64,000 nucleotides of DNA, from positions 3,968,001 to 4,032,000 of the forward strand of contig NC_059502.1 of NCBI RefSeq assembly GCF_914767665.1. Reading direction: 5' to 3'. Position 1 is the stretch's first letter, and each line of letters opens with the position of its first letter. The notes beneath the pieces are model-generated. The model was not told where the DNA came from and did not search any database. It worked only from the letters and a program-made list of their open reading frames with translations. Below, one piece after another: positions 22,240 through 33,025 of this stretch. This stretch comes from Harmonia axyridis (Eukaryota > Arthropoda > Insecta > Coleoptera > Coccinellidae). The translations under genes and the position numbers were made by a program.

Positions 22240-22542
22240 ATTATTTTCTGTATCTACCTGCTGAAATCCAAGGTTTGGCAACTTTTGCTCTCCTAGTATC
22301 ATCGGTTGTTTTATGTCGTTTGGCGCGATTGAAGTTTGTTTTACGAATTTTCGATATATTTAGGTATTTATTGTAATATATTTTGAGTAAATATGAAACA
22401 TTGATTCACCATGGGACATAAAAGGTGCGTTCTTTGTGGAGTAACTCGCTGATTGAGTGAAATATCGTATCACTGACATGTTTTCATTTCCGCGCGCTTC
22501 ATGTCAAATTTGATAGTTCATGTTGAGGACAAAATTTTCTAA
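22240..22542 (+). repeat. THAP-like repeat family, copy 2
   Basis: The leader GTATCTACCTGCTGAAATCC and following 160 bases match copy 1. The ATG at 22411 opens MGHKRCVLCGVTR, then a TGA. Bases downstream still align with the other copies (ATATCGTATCACTGACATG, CATTTCCGCGCGCTTCATG). It abuts a mariner fragment at 22543. Confidence 0.5.
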
Positions 22543-22929
22543 TGGCATCATTATTCTGGGATGCGCAAGGTATAATATTCATTGATTACCTTCAAAAGGG
22601 CCAGATCGTTATTGGATCGTTTAAAGGATGAAATCGTTTAAAAACGGCCCTATTTGAAGAAAAAAAGATGCTGTTTCATCAAGACGATGCGCCGTGTCAC
22701 AAATCAATGAAAACAATGGCAAAATTGCATGAATTGGGCTTTGAATTGCTTCTGCATCCACCGTATTCACCAGATCTGGCCCCCAGAGACTTTTTCCTGA
22801 TCCCAGACCTCAAAAGAATGCTCGCTGGAAAGAAATTTAGCGCCAATGAAGAAGTAATCGCCGAAACTGAGGCCTATTTTGAAGCGAAAGACAAATCGTA
22901 CTACAAAAATGGTATCGAAAAGTTGGAAG
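22543..22929 (+). pseudogene. DD34D mariner transposase, C-terminal part
   Basis: It runs from ATTCTGGGATGCGCAAGG through the motif FHQDDAPCHKSMKTMAKLHE (second catalytic Asp, where mariners usually have QDNAPCH) and PPYSPDLAPRDFFLIPDLKR (third Asp; 34 residues between them in the family) to KDKSYYKNGIEKLED. Stops and an internal loss near 22590-22660 inactivate it. The reading is cut at 22930 by the inverted repeat, so the last residues and the 3' terminal repeat are missing. Confidence 0.85.
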
Positions 22930-23085
22930 ATGTTCAAACTGTTTCCCTCGGACTCTAATGCATAAATGACACCGTTTTATAAAATTACGATTCAATTTTC
23001 TTAAACTAATTTCCGATATGGTCCGGGCTGCGTCGAATACGCGTTCACGCAATTCTTCCTCGCTTCTTATTGGTTTTGCATACAC
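22921..23085 (-). pseudogene. C-terminal tail of another transposase
   Basis: The minus-strand frame opens MYAKPIRSEEELRERVFDAA and continues RTISEIS, then FIKRCHLCIRVRGKQFEHL. The pattern (EELRxRV, acid/basic helix, RRCHxCIxxxGxxFEHLL) is the usual end of insect IS630/Tc1/mariner-type transposases that end in FE(H/Q)L. The right arm of the inverted repeat duplicates the last 20 residues in opposite orientation. The remainder of that element is absent. Confidence 0.55.
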
Positions 23086-23165
23086 TTTGTTTAAGAAAAT
23101 TGAATCGTAATTTTATAAAACGGTGTCATTTATGCATTAGAGTCCGAGGGAAACAGTTTGAACAT
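22930..23165. repeat. Perfect 77-bp inverted repeat with 82-bp spacer
   Basis: Arms 22930-23006 and 23089-23165 are exact reverse complements over all 77 positions (left ATGTTCAAACTGTTTCCCTC, right ending GAGGGAAACAGTTTGAACAT). The RNA would form a long uninterrupted hairpin. It is embedded at the broken 3' end of a mariner transposase. The spacer and left arm carry a minus-strand transposase tail. Confidence 0.95.
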
Positions 23166-23636
23166 TTACTGTAAGTTAGATTTAAGAATTAAATAAATAA
23201 CCGAAAGTTAAGTCTGTTTTTAATTAATTTACCTTTTTTTTCAATAATATTCCTTTTTCGCTTCCCCTAATCCATCTTTTTCCCTATTGTGACTTTAACA
23301 AATAATAACAAAGCCCGGTATCAAATGTAATGTCATAGCAAGCGGCAAAATTACCTGATAGCGGGGTTCCTAGTTTCAACTTAGTTAAGTAGGGCATCGG
23401 TAAAATGATGAAAATACCTAGTTTTATGGGCATAAGATTCGTGTATTGTACCATGTACCACTAAATCTGCCTAAAATGCCCATTTTTTTTATGTTACTTG
23501 CTCGTTTTGTTTCAAGGATTTTTTTTTCACAGCAGGTGTCCAAAGTCGAAGTTCTCGTTTTGCTAGCAATTGAAATCAAGATTTATCCATTAATTTACGG
23601 AAATCCACATAACTTTTTGACAGAATCATACTCATG
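23166..23636. other. AT-rich, no gene seen
   Basis: Short open frame 23446-23649 has no domain. Confidence 0.35.
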
Positions 23637-23877
23637 TCATCTTAAATAACTATTTAAGATTCCATTACAACAAAAAAAATAAGCTTCGAGAGCTTTCCAG
23701 CAGAATTCTGACCCTGACAATGTTAAAAAAGGTGAAAATTCACTAAAAAACGTAATTTGGTAATAACTCGAAAACCATGCAACTTTTACTGGGGTCATGT
23801 TAGGCTGGTTAGGTCCCTCTTTAGCTGACCTACCTCCGGTGTCACTGTGACGTGCCACTTATGGGACACCCTGTATA
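23637..23877. repeat. Possible small element ending CACCCTGTATA
   Basis: It opens with a perfect palindrome ATCTTAAATAACTATTTAAGAT (about 23639-23660) and ends GGGACACCCTGTATAC, the terminus shared by the ACAGGGTG elements. The matching left terminal repeat was not found, so the element call is tentative. Confidence 0.3.
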
Positions 23878-24568
23878 CTATGACGAAAATATAATTTATT
23901 TACTGACTTGACTGTAGGTAATGCTCCTCAAATATTATTTTCCTCTTTGTTATGACGACGAGCCGCCACTGATCAGTGATGAGTCTATCAAGACGCGATA
24001 TTCGCGATTAAAAAAATGATATAATTAATGAGCAATAAACCAATGCCAAGTATCAATCAATTGCTGATCTTCAAGAGCGATCATTAAAATATTGATCGTG
24101 ATAAGGAAGAATTTATCTGTGAACAATCATCGTTGAATGAATTACTTCCCAGTGAAATACGGTGGAGAGTTTCAGTGAATTTATGGCCAGGCCACACCTG
24201 GATTGGGATAGAATTTGCTGATTTACGATTTTCTTGACATTTCGGACCCATTGGAGTATGAAGGTTTTGACAGATTTTTCTGTGATCGGAATTTATAGTT
24301 CATTCTGCTGTCTGTGCTCCGTTCTGTTAACTTTTATGTTATTTATGGTGATTAGTTTTATGGGGGCTGCAACATTATGGTCTGATCAACATCGAGAAAA
24401 AATGTAAAGCCGTTACTTCAAATATTTTTATCAAATTTTCTCTCTGGTGCTCCAATATAAAAGGTTTTTCAATAGCTGGTTTCATTTTGATCTAAAAATA
24501 AAAGATTATATTGTGACAAAAATCAATGGATGTTTATTTCATTCAATCAGCAAAATGGCCGCTCCTTA
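23878..24568. other. Non-coding; one 49-codon open stretch noted
   Basis: A plus-strand stretch at about 24095-24240 reads SLNELLPSEIRWRVSVNLWP but has no splice signal at its end. It is not called as a gene. Confidence 0.3.
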
Positions 24569-24796
24569 GAGTAATAAACATAGATAGAGGGAGCATATGA
24601 CATTTTCAGTAAGTAAATTTTGTCCCCAACATGAATAATCAAATGTGACATCAACCGCGCGGAAATGAAAACAAATCAGTGATACGATATTTCACTCAAT
24701 TCGCTAGTTTCTCCACAAAGAACGCACTTCTTTTGTCCCTTGGTTAATCAACGTTTCATATCAACTCAAAATATATCGAAATAAATACCTAAATTA
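24569..24796 (-). repeat. THAP-like repeat family, copy 3
   Basis: On the minus strand it keeps the start region GTGCGTTCTTTGTGGAGAAA and ATATCGTATCACTGATTTG, with the ATG changed to AAG. The left border is AGAGTAATAAACATAGATAG, also seen at 22010. rosa copy 6 follows directly at 24797. Confidence 0.5.
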
Positions 24797-24909
24797 AAGG
24801 GTTTTTTTAGAACTAAAGAACTTTAAATTGCAATAAAACAACGATGGATTATTCGATTGACATGAATTTTATTTAGCCGCAAGATAATCTTGTGGCATTA
24901 CATTTTAAT

Positions 24910-25314
24910 AGTTATTTATAATACAAGTGCAGAAGGCATTGATATTCTTCCACGAGTTCAAAATTCAAAAACGAGCCACGAAGTGGCGAGTTTTGGAATG
25001 AACGAGTGGTAGAATGAGCCTTCTGTACGAGTATTATACATTATTTTCTCTAATTCATTGCATTTTCATTGAAATTAATGAAATATTTCCATAAATATTA
25101 TTGAGTGATTTTTGCATTGAAAAATGTTGGCTGGCAGAACTGATTTCTTTAAGGCAAATTGATGAATTGACACATAAAGCCGCGGCGGAAAGTTCGGAGT
25201 ACCAACATAAAATAACAAAATATAACCATGAAAACTGTGCGTTTCTGATATATTCTCGCACGATTTTGTTCTACAAGATGTAGAAGAATGAACGGAATAA
25301 CCACAGAATTAGAG
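24910..25314. mobile_element. Insertion inside rosa copy 6
   Basis: It separates CATTACATTTTAA from ATATGATTTCTGGCATATG, which are contiguous in every other copy, so its limits are fixed by comparison. The first half forms a stem: TATAATACAAGTGCAGAAGGC near 24917 pairs with GCCTTCTGTACGAGTATTAT near 25018. Within it AGCCACGAAGTGGC is another hairpin. TCTCTAATTC occurs at 25050 and, inverted, at the right end. No transposase is encoded; the class is unknown. Confidence 0.7.
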
Positions 25315-25497
25315 AAATATGATTTCTGGCATATGACCGAACCGGCTGGCTCGGATGTAGTCCAATCTCGACGTCCAATTTTCGATGACTTTTTCCAACA
25401 CTTGTGGCCGTATATCGGCAATAACACGGCGAATGTTGTCTTTCAAATGGTCAAGGGTTTGTGGCTTATCCGCATAGACCAATGACTTTACTTAGCC

Positions 25498-25971
25498 TCA
25501 CAAAATGTAGTCTAGCGGTGTTAAATCACAAGATCTTGGAGGCCATTTCACAGGTCCAAAACGTGAAATTAGGCGGTCACCAAACGTGTCTTTCAATAAA
25601 TCGATTGTGGCACGAGCTGTGTGACATGTTGCGCCGTCTTGTTGGAACCACAGCTCCTGGACATCATGGTTGTTCAATTCAGGAATGAAAAAGTTAGTAA
25701 TCATGGCTCTATACCGATCACCATTGACTGTAACGTTCTGGCCATCATCGTTTTTGAAGAAGTACAGACCAATGATTCCACCAGCCCATAAAGCGCACCA
25801 ACCAGTCAGTTTTTCTGGATGTAACGCTGTTTCGACATACACTCGAGGATTAGCTTCACTCCAAATGCGGCAGTTTTGTTTGTTGACGTAGCCATTCAAC
25901 CAGAAGTGCGCTTCATCGCTAAACGAAATAAAATGGACGTAGTGCGCGATACCTATTCCGCACAGAACCAT
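25498..25971 (-). pseudogene. Catalytic-core ORF of rosa copy 6, ends early
   Basis: 157 residues from MVLCGIGIAHYVHFISFSDE through WFQQDGATCHTA and KWPPRSCDLTPLDYIL. All three catalytic Asp are present with the DD41D spacing. The frame stops just after LDYIL because TTT GTG became TTT TGA. The C-terminus beyond it is readable and then interrupted by the 400-bp insertion. Confidence 0.8.
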
Positions 25972-26256
25972 TATTTTCGAAATAAAATTGCACTATTTGC
26001 AAGCGTTGTTCAGGCGTGAGTCTATTCATGATGAATTGCCAAACCAAACTGAGAATAAATCACTTGACAGCTGTTGAATCGGTCGCCATCTTGAACATTA
26101 ATGCCAACTTAAAGTTATATACCTCGAAAAAAAACACCCTATAGAAAACTGAATTACAGTTAGGTATTCAAAATGAACGAAATCTTAAAACGCTATATTG
26201 TGTAGCGACCCAATTGTTATTCACAAGAATAAAAAAGGGAAAATTAGAATAACGCA

Positions 26257-26592
26257 TAATTCAATATCGATTCCTGTTCGAAAAAAGGCCCTCCTGCAAA
26301 CCACACCAAAAGCGCGGATTTCTCGTACGGCAAATCCGCGGTTATCAATCATCTAAAAAAACATCACGTGACGCCCGATCCCGGGGAAAACTTCACAATC
26401 GCCGATCCTGAACACACCTCTCCAAAGGAATCCGAACTTTTCCTTGGGTTGCATTCTCCTGTGTGCAAATTGATTGTGAGGATTCATGCATATGTACGAG
26501 AAAGGTTGTTCGTTTCTGATTCGAAGAATTGGAGGCTATCATTAGTTATTACTTGCTTTACAATCAGGATACTCGACGAGCTCTGTTCGTGA
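26257..26592 (+). pseudogene. BED-finger-like fragment, tentative
   Basis: An open frame of about 110 codons in a GC-richer patch reads ADFSYGKSAVINHLKKHHVT, then DPGENFTIADPEHTSPKESE. The SYGKSAVINHLKKHH part resembles the second half of a BED zinc finger (Ser-rich turn, then HxxxxH). The preceding CxxC pair is not convincing (DSCSKKGPPANH). No start codon suits the first part. It may be a transposon or host exon fragment. Confidence 0.25.
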
Positions 26593-26959
26593 ACTGCACG
26601 GTGTTATTTGCGTTAGAACGAAATTATGCGTTTTTTTCCTTATTTGGCCGTTTGGCGTTTCGTCAGCAAATGTCGACAGCGGTGGAAGCTTTAGGCTGAA
26701 ATTCACCTGAGGATTTTTTGGGTTGAATCAGTGGAAAATCTCGAAAAGGAAACATTCAACGGAAAAATTTTTCATACAAAACTTTTGTATTTTTTACCGT
26801 AGAATACGATTCTGCAATATAAAAATAGGGATTTCCATTTGAAATTTTTAAGTTGACCCCCGTACTCCAACAAGGAGGAAATTGAATGGAGGTTTTTCTG
26901 GCATAAGTGAACTTTCCCCAAAAATCAACCCCTTATTCACAACATTTTTTCGTTAGATA
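26593..26959. other. Non-coding spacer
   Basis: No gene or repeat recognised. Confidence 0.3.
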
Positions 26960-27215
26960 TTTTCTTTTCGAGATATTCGACTGATTCAATTGAAAAAACC
27001 ACTAGGTTTGTAGATACGTCAGAGATCGTGAATTCTGACACCGCTCACCGATTCTTCGTAAAGCTCACTGTTTTGAGGAAATTCGAAGTCTAAATTTGGG
27101 AAAAAATTGAATTTCTCCCTAAAAATCGTTATATCTCCTGAATTATTCGTCACAGACCACTCAAATATAAACGTTTTTCAAACATCAAGCTCTGATTATG
27201 AAACACCTCGTATAG
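26960..27215 (+). repeat. Single unit of the ~200-bp repeat found in tandem at 50.8 kb
   Basis: It shares CACCGCTCACCGATTCTTCG and CGTTATATCTCCTGAATTAT, in the same order and spacing, with both units at 50800-51215. Confidence 0.7.
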
Positions 27216-27646
27216 TATTCAATTAGATCCATTCAACTAATGTTAGGCGGGCGGAGTAACAATATGTACCATGCTTATTATTGGTCTTTATACTTACACC
27301 GCAATGTCCATAATTTGTTCCATTATGTGTACTAATGAATAAACATGTATTGTATGGTATAATAAAGCCATTCAAATACAATAATGACCAGGAAAGGTAA
27401 AGAAGTAGGTAGTAGCAGATATTACCAATCAGTTTTCATTGCTTTTTCTTGTCTCGTCTCGACTGTATTTTATCACAATGAGAGAGCTATTTTACTATCC
27501 AAATCATTGTCATTTGCAAATTTTCAGACAAAAATGATTCCCGGGTTTGGCATCCACATTACAAAATTTTAATTTTTCATTCTCGATGAAGATTATTCAG
27601 TGATGTGATCATTTACAGAAATTCTGTAGGAATCTCAGCATTTCTA
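27216..27646. other. AT-rich, no gene seen
   Basis: Nothing recognised. Confidence 0.3.
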
Positions 27647-27648
27647 TA

Positions 27649-28581
27649 TGGTGTTTTTTTCGAGGTATATAACTTCAAATTGGCATAACTACTCAAGATG
27701 GCGACCGATTCAACAGCTGTCAAGTGATTTATTCTCAGTTTGGTTCGGCAATTCATCATGAATAGACTCACGCCTGAACAACGCTTGCAAATAGTGCAAT
27801 TTTATTTCGAAAATAATGGTTCTGTGCGGAATACGTATCGCGCACTACGTCCATTTTATTTTGTTTAACGATGAAGCGCACTTCTGGTTAAATGACTACA
27901 TTAACAAACAAAACTGCTGCATTCGTAGTGAAGCTAATCCTCAAGTGTATGTCGAAACACCGTTACATCCAGAAAAACTGACTGTTTGGTGCGCCTGGTG
28001 GAATTATTGGTCCGTACTTCTTCAAAAACGATGATGGCCAGAATGTTACAGTCAATGGTGATCGGTATAGAGCCATGATTACTAACTTTTTCATTCCTGA
28101 ATTGAACAACCATGATGTCCAGGAGCTGTGGTTCCAACAAGACGGCGCAACATTCCACACAGCTCGTGCCACAATCGATTTATTGAAAGACACGTTTGGT
28201 GACCGCCTAATTTCACGTTTTGGACTTGTTAATTGGCCTCCAAGATCTTGTGATTTAACACCGCTAGACTACTTTCTGTGGGGCTATGTAAAGTCATTGG
28301 TCTATGCGGATAAGCCACAAACCCTTGACCATTTGGAAGACAACATTCGCCGTGTTATTGCCAATATACGGCCATAAATGTTGGAAAAAGTCATCGAAAA
28401 TTGGACGTTCAGATTGGACTACATCCGAGCCAGCCGTGGCGGTCATATGCCAGAAATCATATTTAAAATGTAATGTCACAAGATTATCTTGCGGATACTT
28501 AAATAAAATTCATGTCAATCGAATAATCCATCTTTGTTTTATTGCAATTTAAAGTTCTATAGCTCTAAATAAAACACCCTT
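27649..28581 (+). mobile_element. rosa-type DD41D element, copy 7
   Basis: TA flanks at 27647-27648 and 28582-28583. One G of the terminal GGGTG run is lost at the 5' end (ATGGTGTTTTTTTCGAGG), while the 3' end CACCCTT is intact. The common deletion junction is present. About 933 bases. Confidence 0.9.
27816..28377 (+). pseudogene. Catalytic-core ORF of rosa copy 7, frameshifted
   Basis: The frame starting MVLCGIRIAHYVHFILFNDE runs 72 codons. A deletion in the TTATGGGCT stretch (TGCGCCTGGTGGAATTATTG) shifts it after TVWCAWW. The second and third catalytic Asp lie in the other frame from 28075 (WFQQDGATFHTA, CDLTPLDYFLWG), where a stop follows IANIRP (CCATAA). Two lesions therefore inactivate it. 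Confidence 0.82.
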
Positions 28582-28583
28582 TA

Positions 28584-29934
28584 TATGCATATCTATTCAT
28601 TTATCTCGAAATATGAAGAAAGAACAGAATTTTGTGATATAAAAGTAGCTGAAATGATTCGATAATATCAAGAGTCTCCATATGGTTGTCACAAGAAATA
28701 TTCATAATAAATAGTAATAATAAGCGCAAAGTTGGCAACAATGGAAAAAAAATGATTTATTTACTTCAGCTATAGCTCGAATCAAATTCCTTCATGATGA
28801 TCAAATAATTATTACCTGCCACATCCACATTTCGCAAATAAAATAACTAAAACGTCATTTCTTTCATTTTTTGAACTCACGGTATTTAGAATAATTTGTC
28901 TAATTACTGGTGGAAATGCATGATTCTTCTAATGTATGCATCTTGGGTTACGTTAAATATCTATAAAATCAATAAAAATATCAGTTTCGTGATAATTATT
29001 AAACCGTAAAATGTTTTAATGCTTTGTTCAGATTTTTTGCTACTTATATCTAATGTATGAAATTTTATTGGTCGTTTCAACTTTAATGGTTTATTGAGTT
29101 TTATTAAGCCACCATGAATAATTTCTAGCTTGATGTGTTCATCTGATACGATTACAGTTGCCGTAATGCAAGTCGATATTTTACAGTTGAAAAATCAACA
29201 TTAGATATACGAATTTTTGTTATCATCAATTTGCTTTATAATAATTTCTTTGAATTTTGTATATTACGCACTAAAAACTAAATTACCCAAATCAATGTAG
29301 ATTTTTGAAATGTTTCCATATTCTAATTTTAAATACTTATCTAACCTATAATTTTATCTGACCTACCCTGTGAATAAATTCAATGATGATTACGAAACAA
29401 ATGACCCCGTATTGAAACTTCACAGCACGATCTGATTGAGACTGGTGGATCATTTCTAGTAAATAATTCACAATTTCTCAACCATCCAACAAAATCCTGA
29501 AATTCCAACAGTTTATATCGCATGTTCGTAAATTATATAAAGATCGAACTGACATAACGTTAGAGAAACAGATCTACGTATGCTTATAACTTAACAAGCT
29601 TTATTTTATGACAGTTATTAAGAGCATCAAATATCACCGCGGTTTATTATATCAACAGAATTGTATTTGTGTAACGTTACAAGCGATCTATAAACAATTA
29701 TATAAAGTGCTGACTGAATCCGTCGGTATCTACCCAACCTATCTATCCAGACCTAGAATCGTGATATTAGCTAATATCTTCTTCAAAAACGTGAGAATTT
29801 CAAGGAGAAGAACTGTTTCAATTAGAGTGTTAATGGAACAGCTTTTTAGAAACTGATAATTCTGCTAGAAATACCCACCCACCAGAAATATTGATATAGA
29901 ACGTACGAATTACCGATAAAACCTCTAGTGTAAA
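28584..29934. other. AT-rich stretch before the satellite
   Basis: No gene is seen. An 82-codon plus-strand frame (29608-29856) lacks any domain or splice support. Confidence 0.4.
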
Positions 29935-30492
29935 AAAGTTAGTCGCTTGGTCTAATGTTGAATTCTCCATAAATATATTTAAAGTTTACGCATTCATAAT
30001 ATAATTTCGATGTTCTAGACATTGAACTTTGGCAACTCTGCTCGAATGAGATATGGAATTGACGAGCTTTATATGTATTTAAACTTTAAACAACGATTTC
30101 TGCTTTAGAAGTTAGTCGCTTGGTCTAATGTTGAAGTCTCCACAATAAATATAGAGTTTACGTATTAATAAGGTTACTTCAATGTCCGAGACGTTGAATT
30201 CTGACTACCCTGGTCGAATGAGCTATGAAATTGATGAGTTTTGAATGTATTTGAAACTCTAAATGACAATTTCTGTTTTACAATTTAGTGCTTGATCTAA
30301 GTTTCCACAATATATTTAGAGTTTACGTATTAATACTATTATTTTCAAATTCTAGACGATTAGTTTTACCTTCTATGCCCAAATAGGGTATTGAATTTAC
30401 GAGCTTTATATGTATTTAAACTATTAATAACGATGTCAGCTCTGCTTTACAAGTTAGTCGCTTGATCTAATGTTGAAGTCACCACAATAACA
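29935..30492 (+). repeat. ~173-bp satellite, block 1 (about 3.2 units)
   Basis: The key word AAGTTAGTCGCTTGRTCTAAT recurs, diverged, at about 29936, 30110, 30285 and 30450. Each is followed by GTTGAAGTCTCCACAATAAA, GAGTTTACGTATTAAT and GACGAGCTTTATATG in order. Unit-to-unit spacing is 165-175 bases. It breaks off at CACCACAATAAC in the fourth unit. Confidence 0.9.
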
Positions 30493-31159
30493 TTATTTTT
30501 ATGATTTTCTCGATAATTGAAAAAATACACATTTGATAGAACTGAGATTCAGAAATCATATTGAAAATAGTGGAAGGAATGTTTCTACAGAATTTCGTGG
30601 GAATTGAATTATTAGAAATATTAAGAAAATCGGGTTCATTTGTTAGTTAAGTATCACTGAGATTTTTTAAGTTTACAGAGTTCATCTTTAATAATCAAAT
30701 TTTCCTGATCTGATATATTTTGGAGAACGGATTGATTTGTTTTGAATTTTTTCGGTTATTTACAGAAAAGATCCACGAGATGAATTTACAAGCTTTCTTA
30801 TTTTCGTTTGATTAAAAAACCGTTGAATTCACCCCAAAGTTCATTATCTGGAATTCCACACCAAACGATTAGAATCAGATATGACCTTTCCTTGTTCATT
30901 TCGAACCAACTCATTTCATCCAATGACTCATCTAAATCGTAAATCCATCATTTACAACGCATTCTTCGAGTAATTGAATCGATTCCTGAACTATAACGCA
31001 ATCGAAATGATCAACAAATTGACCTACTGATCGTCGTTTATTCCATTAAAATGAGGAAAATCGAATCTATACGGATAATACTGAGTCATTACAGAAATAA
31101 AATAATAAACAGGGATTTAATTACAACTTATGTAAGGTTGTGATCAACAATAAGAGTGT
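30493..31159. other. Unique AT-rich spacer between satellite blocks
   Basis: No repeat or gene recognised. Confidence 0.35.
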
Positions 31160-31417
31160 AGTAAACCCAAACTGCCAATAACCATACAGATATTGTTCAC
31201 AATTGTTGACATTTCACAAGCGTAACGTTGAACCGAATTGCTGTATCATCTTCAGTCTTTGTCGTTTTGGGATCCAGATTGGTCAACAACGGTAACATTC
31301 AGATTACGTCGTGGGAACTTGAGAAAAAAAATCTTTGATGATTCTCCCATATCTATGCGAGAATCATCAGGCGAAACTCTTCCCTGGCGATATACATGAA
31401 ATTACAAAACTACTATT
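31160..31417 (+). repeat. Left copy of the direct duplication bracketing satellite block 2
   Basis: It matches 32476-32765: AGATTGGTCAACAACGGTAAC, GCGTCGTGGGAACTTGAG-like and GATGATTCTCCCATA occur in both, in the same order. It joins block 2 at CTATTGTGAACAACGATTTC. Confidence 0.85.
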
Positions 31418-32475
31418 GTGAACAACGATTTCTGCTTCAAAAGTTAGTCGCTTGATCTAATGTTGAAGTCTTAACAATAAATTTAGAGTTTACGTATCAA
31501 TAATATCACTTCCATGTTCCAGACATTGGATTTTGCTTACTCTGCTTAAGTAAGCTATAGAATTGACGAGGTTTATATGTTTTAAAACTCTATAAACAAC
31601 GATTTCTGCTTCACAAATTTGTCGCTTAATCTTATGTTGAAGTCTCCTCAATAAATTTAGAGTTTACGAACCAATAATATCAATTCCATGTTCTAGACGT
31701 TGGATTTTGCTTACTCTGCTCAAATGAGCTAAAGAATTGATGAGCTTTATATGTTTTTAAACCCTTCAAAACTATTTCTGCTTTACAAGTTAGTCGCTTG
31801 ATTTAATGTTGAAGTCTCCACAATAAATTTAGAGTTTACGTATCAATAATATTACTTCCAGGTTCTAGAAGTTGGATTTTGCATACTCTGCTCGATTGAG
31901 CTATAAAATTGACGAGCTTTATATGTTTTTAAACTCTGAACAACAATTTCCGCTTTACAAGTTAGTCGCTTGTTCTAATGTTGAAGTCTCCACAATAAAT
32001 TTAGAGTTTTCGTATCATTAATTATGTTCTAGGCGATGTTTCTCCCATTTGCTAGACGTTAAATTTTGCATAATCTGCTCAAATGCGCTATGGAATTGAC
32101 GAGCTTTATATGTTTTTAAACTCTTGACCACGATTTATGCTCTACAAGTTAGTCGCTTGTTCTAATGTTGAAGTCTCCACAATAAATTTAGAGTTTAAGT
32201 GTCAATAATGTTATTTCCATGTTCTAGACATTGGATTTTGCATACTCTGCTCGAATGAGCTATGAAATTGTAGAGCTTCATGTGTTTTCAAACTCGAAAC
32301 AACAATTTCTACTTCACAAGTTAGTCGCTTGATCTAACGTTGAAGTCTCCACAATAAATTTAGAGTTTTCGTATCATTAATTATGTTCTAGTCGTTGAAT
32401 TTTGCATAATCTGCTCAATTGAGCTATGGAGTTAACGAGCTTTATATGTTTTTAAACTCTTTAAAACCATTCTTA
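31418..32475 (+). repeat. ~173-bp satellite, block 2 (about six units)
   Basis: Units start at about 31440, 31613, 31788, 31960, 32146 and 32318, spaced 172-186 bases. Each has the order AGTTAGTCGCTTG, GTTGAAGTCTCCACAATAAA, TAGAGTTTACGTATCAATAA, GTTCTAGACGTTGGATTTTGC, CTCTGCTCRAATGAGCTA and TTGACGAGCTTTATATG. The unit at 31960 has a 13-base duplication around GTTCTAGGCGATG. Near-nucleosomal unit length is typical of satellite DNA. Confidence 0.92.
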
Positions 32476-32765
32476 ATCTACCAATATCTAATTATACAGA
32501 TATCGTCCATAATTGTTGATATTTCACAAGCGTACCTCGTTTTGCGTTGAACCCAATATTGCTGTATCATCGCCAGTCTTTGTCCTTTTGGATCTAGATT
32601 GGTCAACAACGGTAACATGCAGATAGCGTCGTGGGAACTTGAGAAAAAAATCCCTGATGATTCTCCCATAGATAGGCTAAATTCTTCTTTGGCGAAATTG
32701 TTGTGGCAACGTCGTATGTGTAAAGACTGCTTGAAATTACCAAACTACCATTGTGTGGAGTATCA
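32476..32765 (+). repeat. Right copy of the duplication bracketing satellite block 2
   Basis: Counterpart of 31160-31417. Overlapping open frames on both strands (32478-32669 minus, 32599-32820 plus) fall in it and have no recognised domain. Confidence 0.8.
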
Positions 32766-33025
32766 TATTTCTTCTTGGATAATTTATGGAAAAATAATTA
32801 ACATGAACCTCGAATATTAAACCAAATTGGAATTATAATTAAGAAAAATAAAGGCTTCTGAAAGAGGTAATCTTGTTTGTTTGACATCGTGAGATTGACA
32901 GATTAGATTACTAATCATAAGACTTAGCTTGGTATCTAATTGGTTTTTATCGGTTATTGCTTGACATGACATCACATGGTGGATTGTGATATGTTTGAGG
33001 CATACATGGTGTAAATAACACTTCA
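32766..33025. other. Spacer
   Basis: Nothing recognised. Confidence 0.3.

Larger units (their letters stand above)
24797..26141 (-). mobile_element. rosa-type DD41D element, copy 6, split by a 400-bp insertion
   Basis: Flanked by TA at 24795-24796 and 26142-26143, with AAGGGTTTTTTTAGAACTAAA at the 3' end and ACCTCGAAAAAAAACACCCTA at the 5' end. About 405 bases (24910-25314) interrupt it in the codons for the family C-terminus. Without the insert its length is about 940, as in complete copies. Confidence 0.9.
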
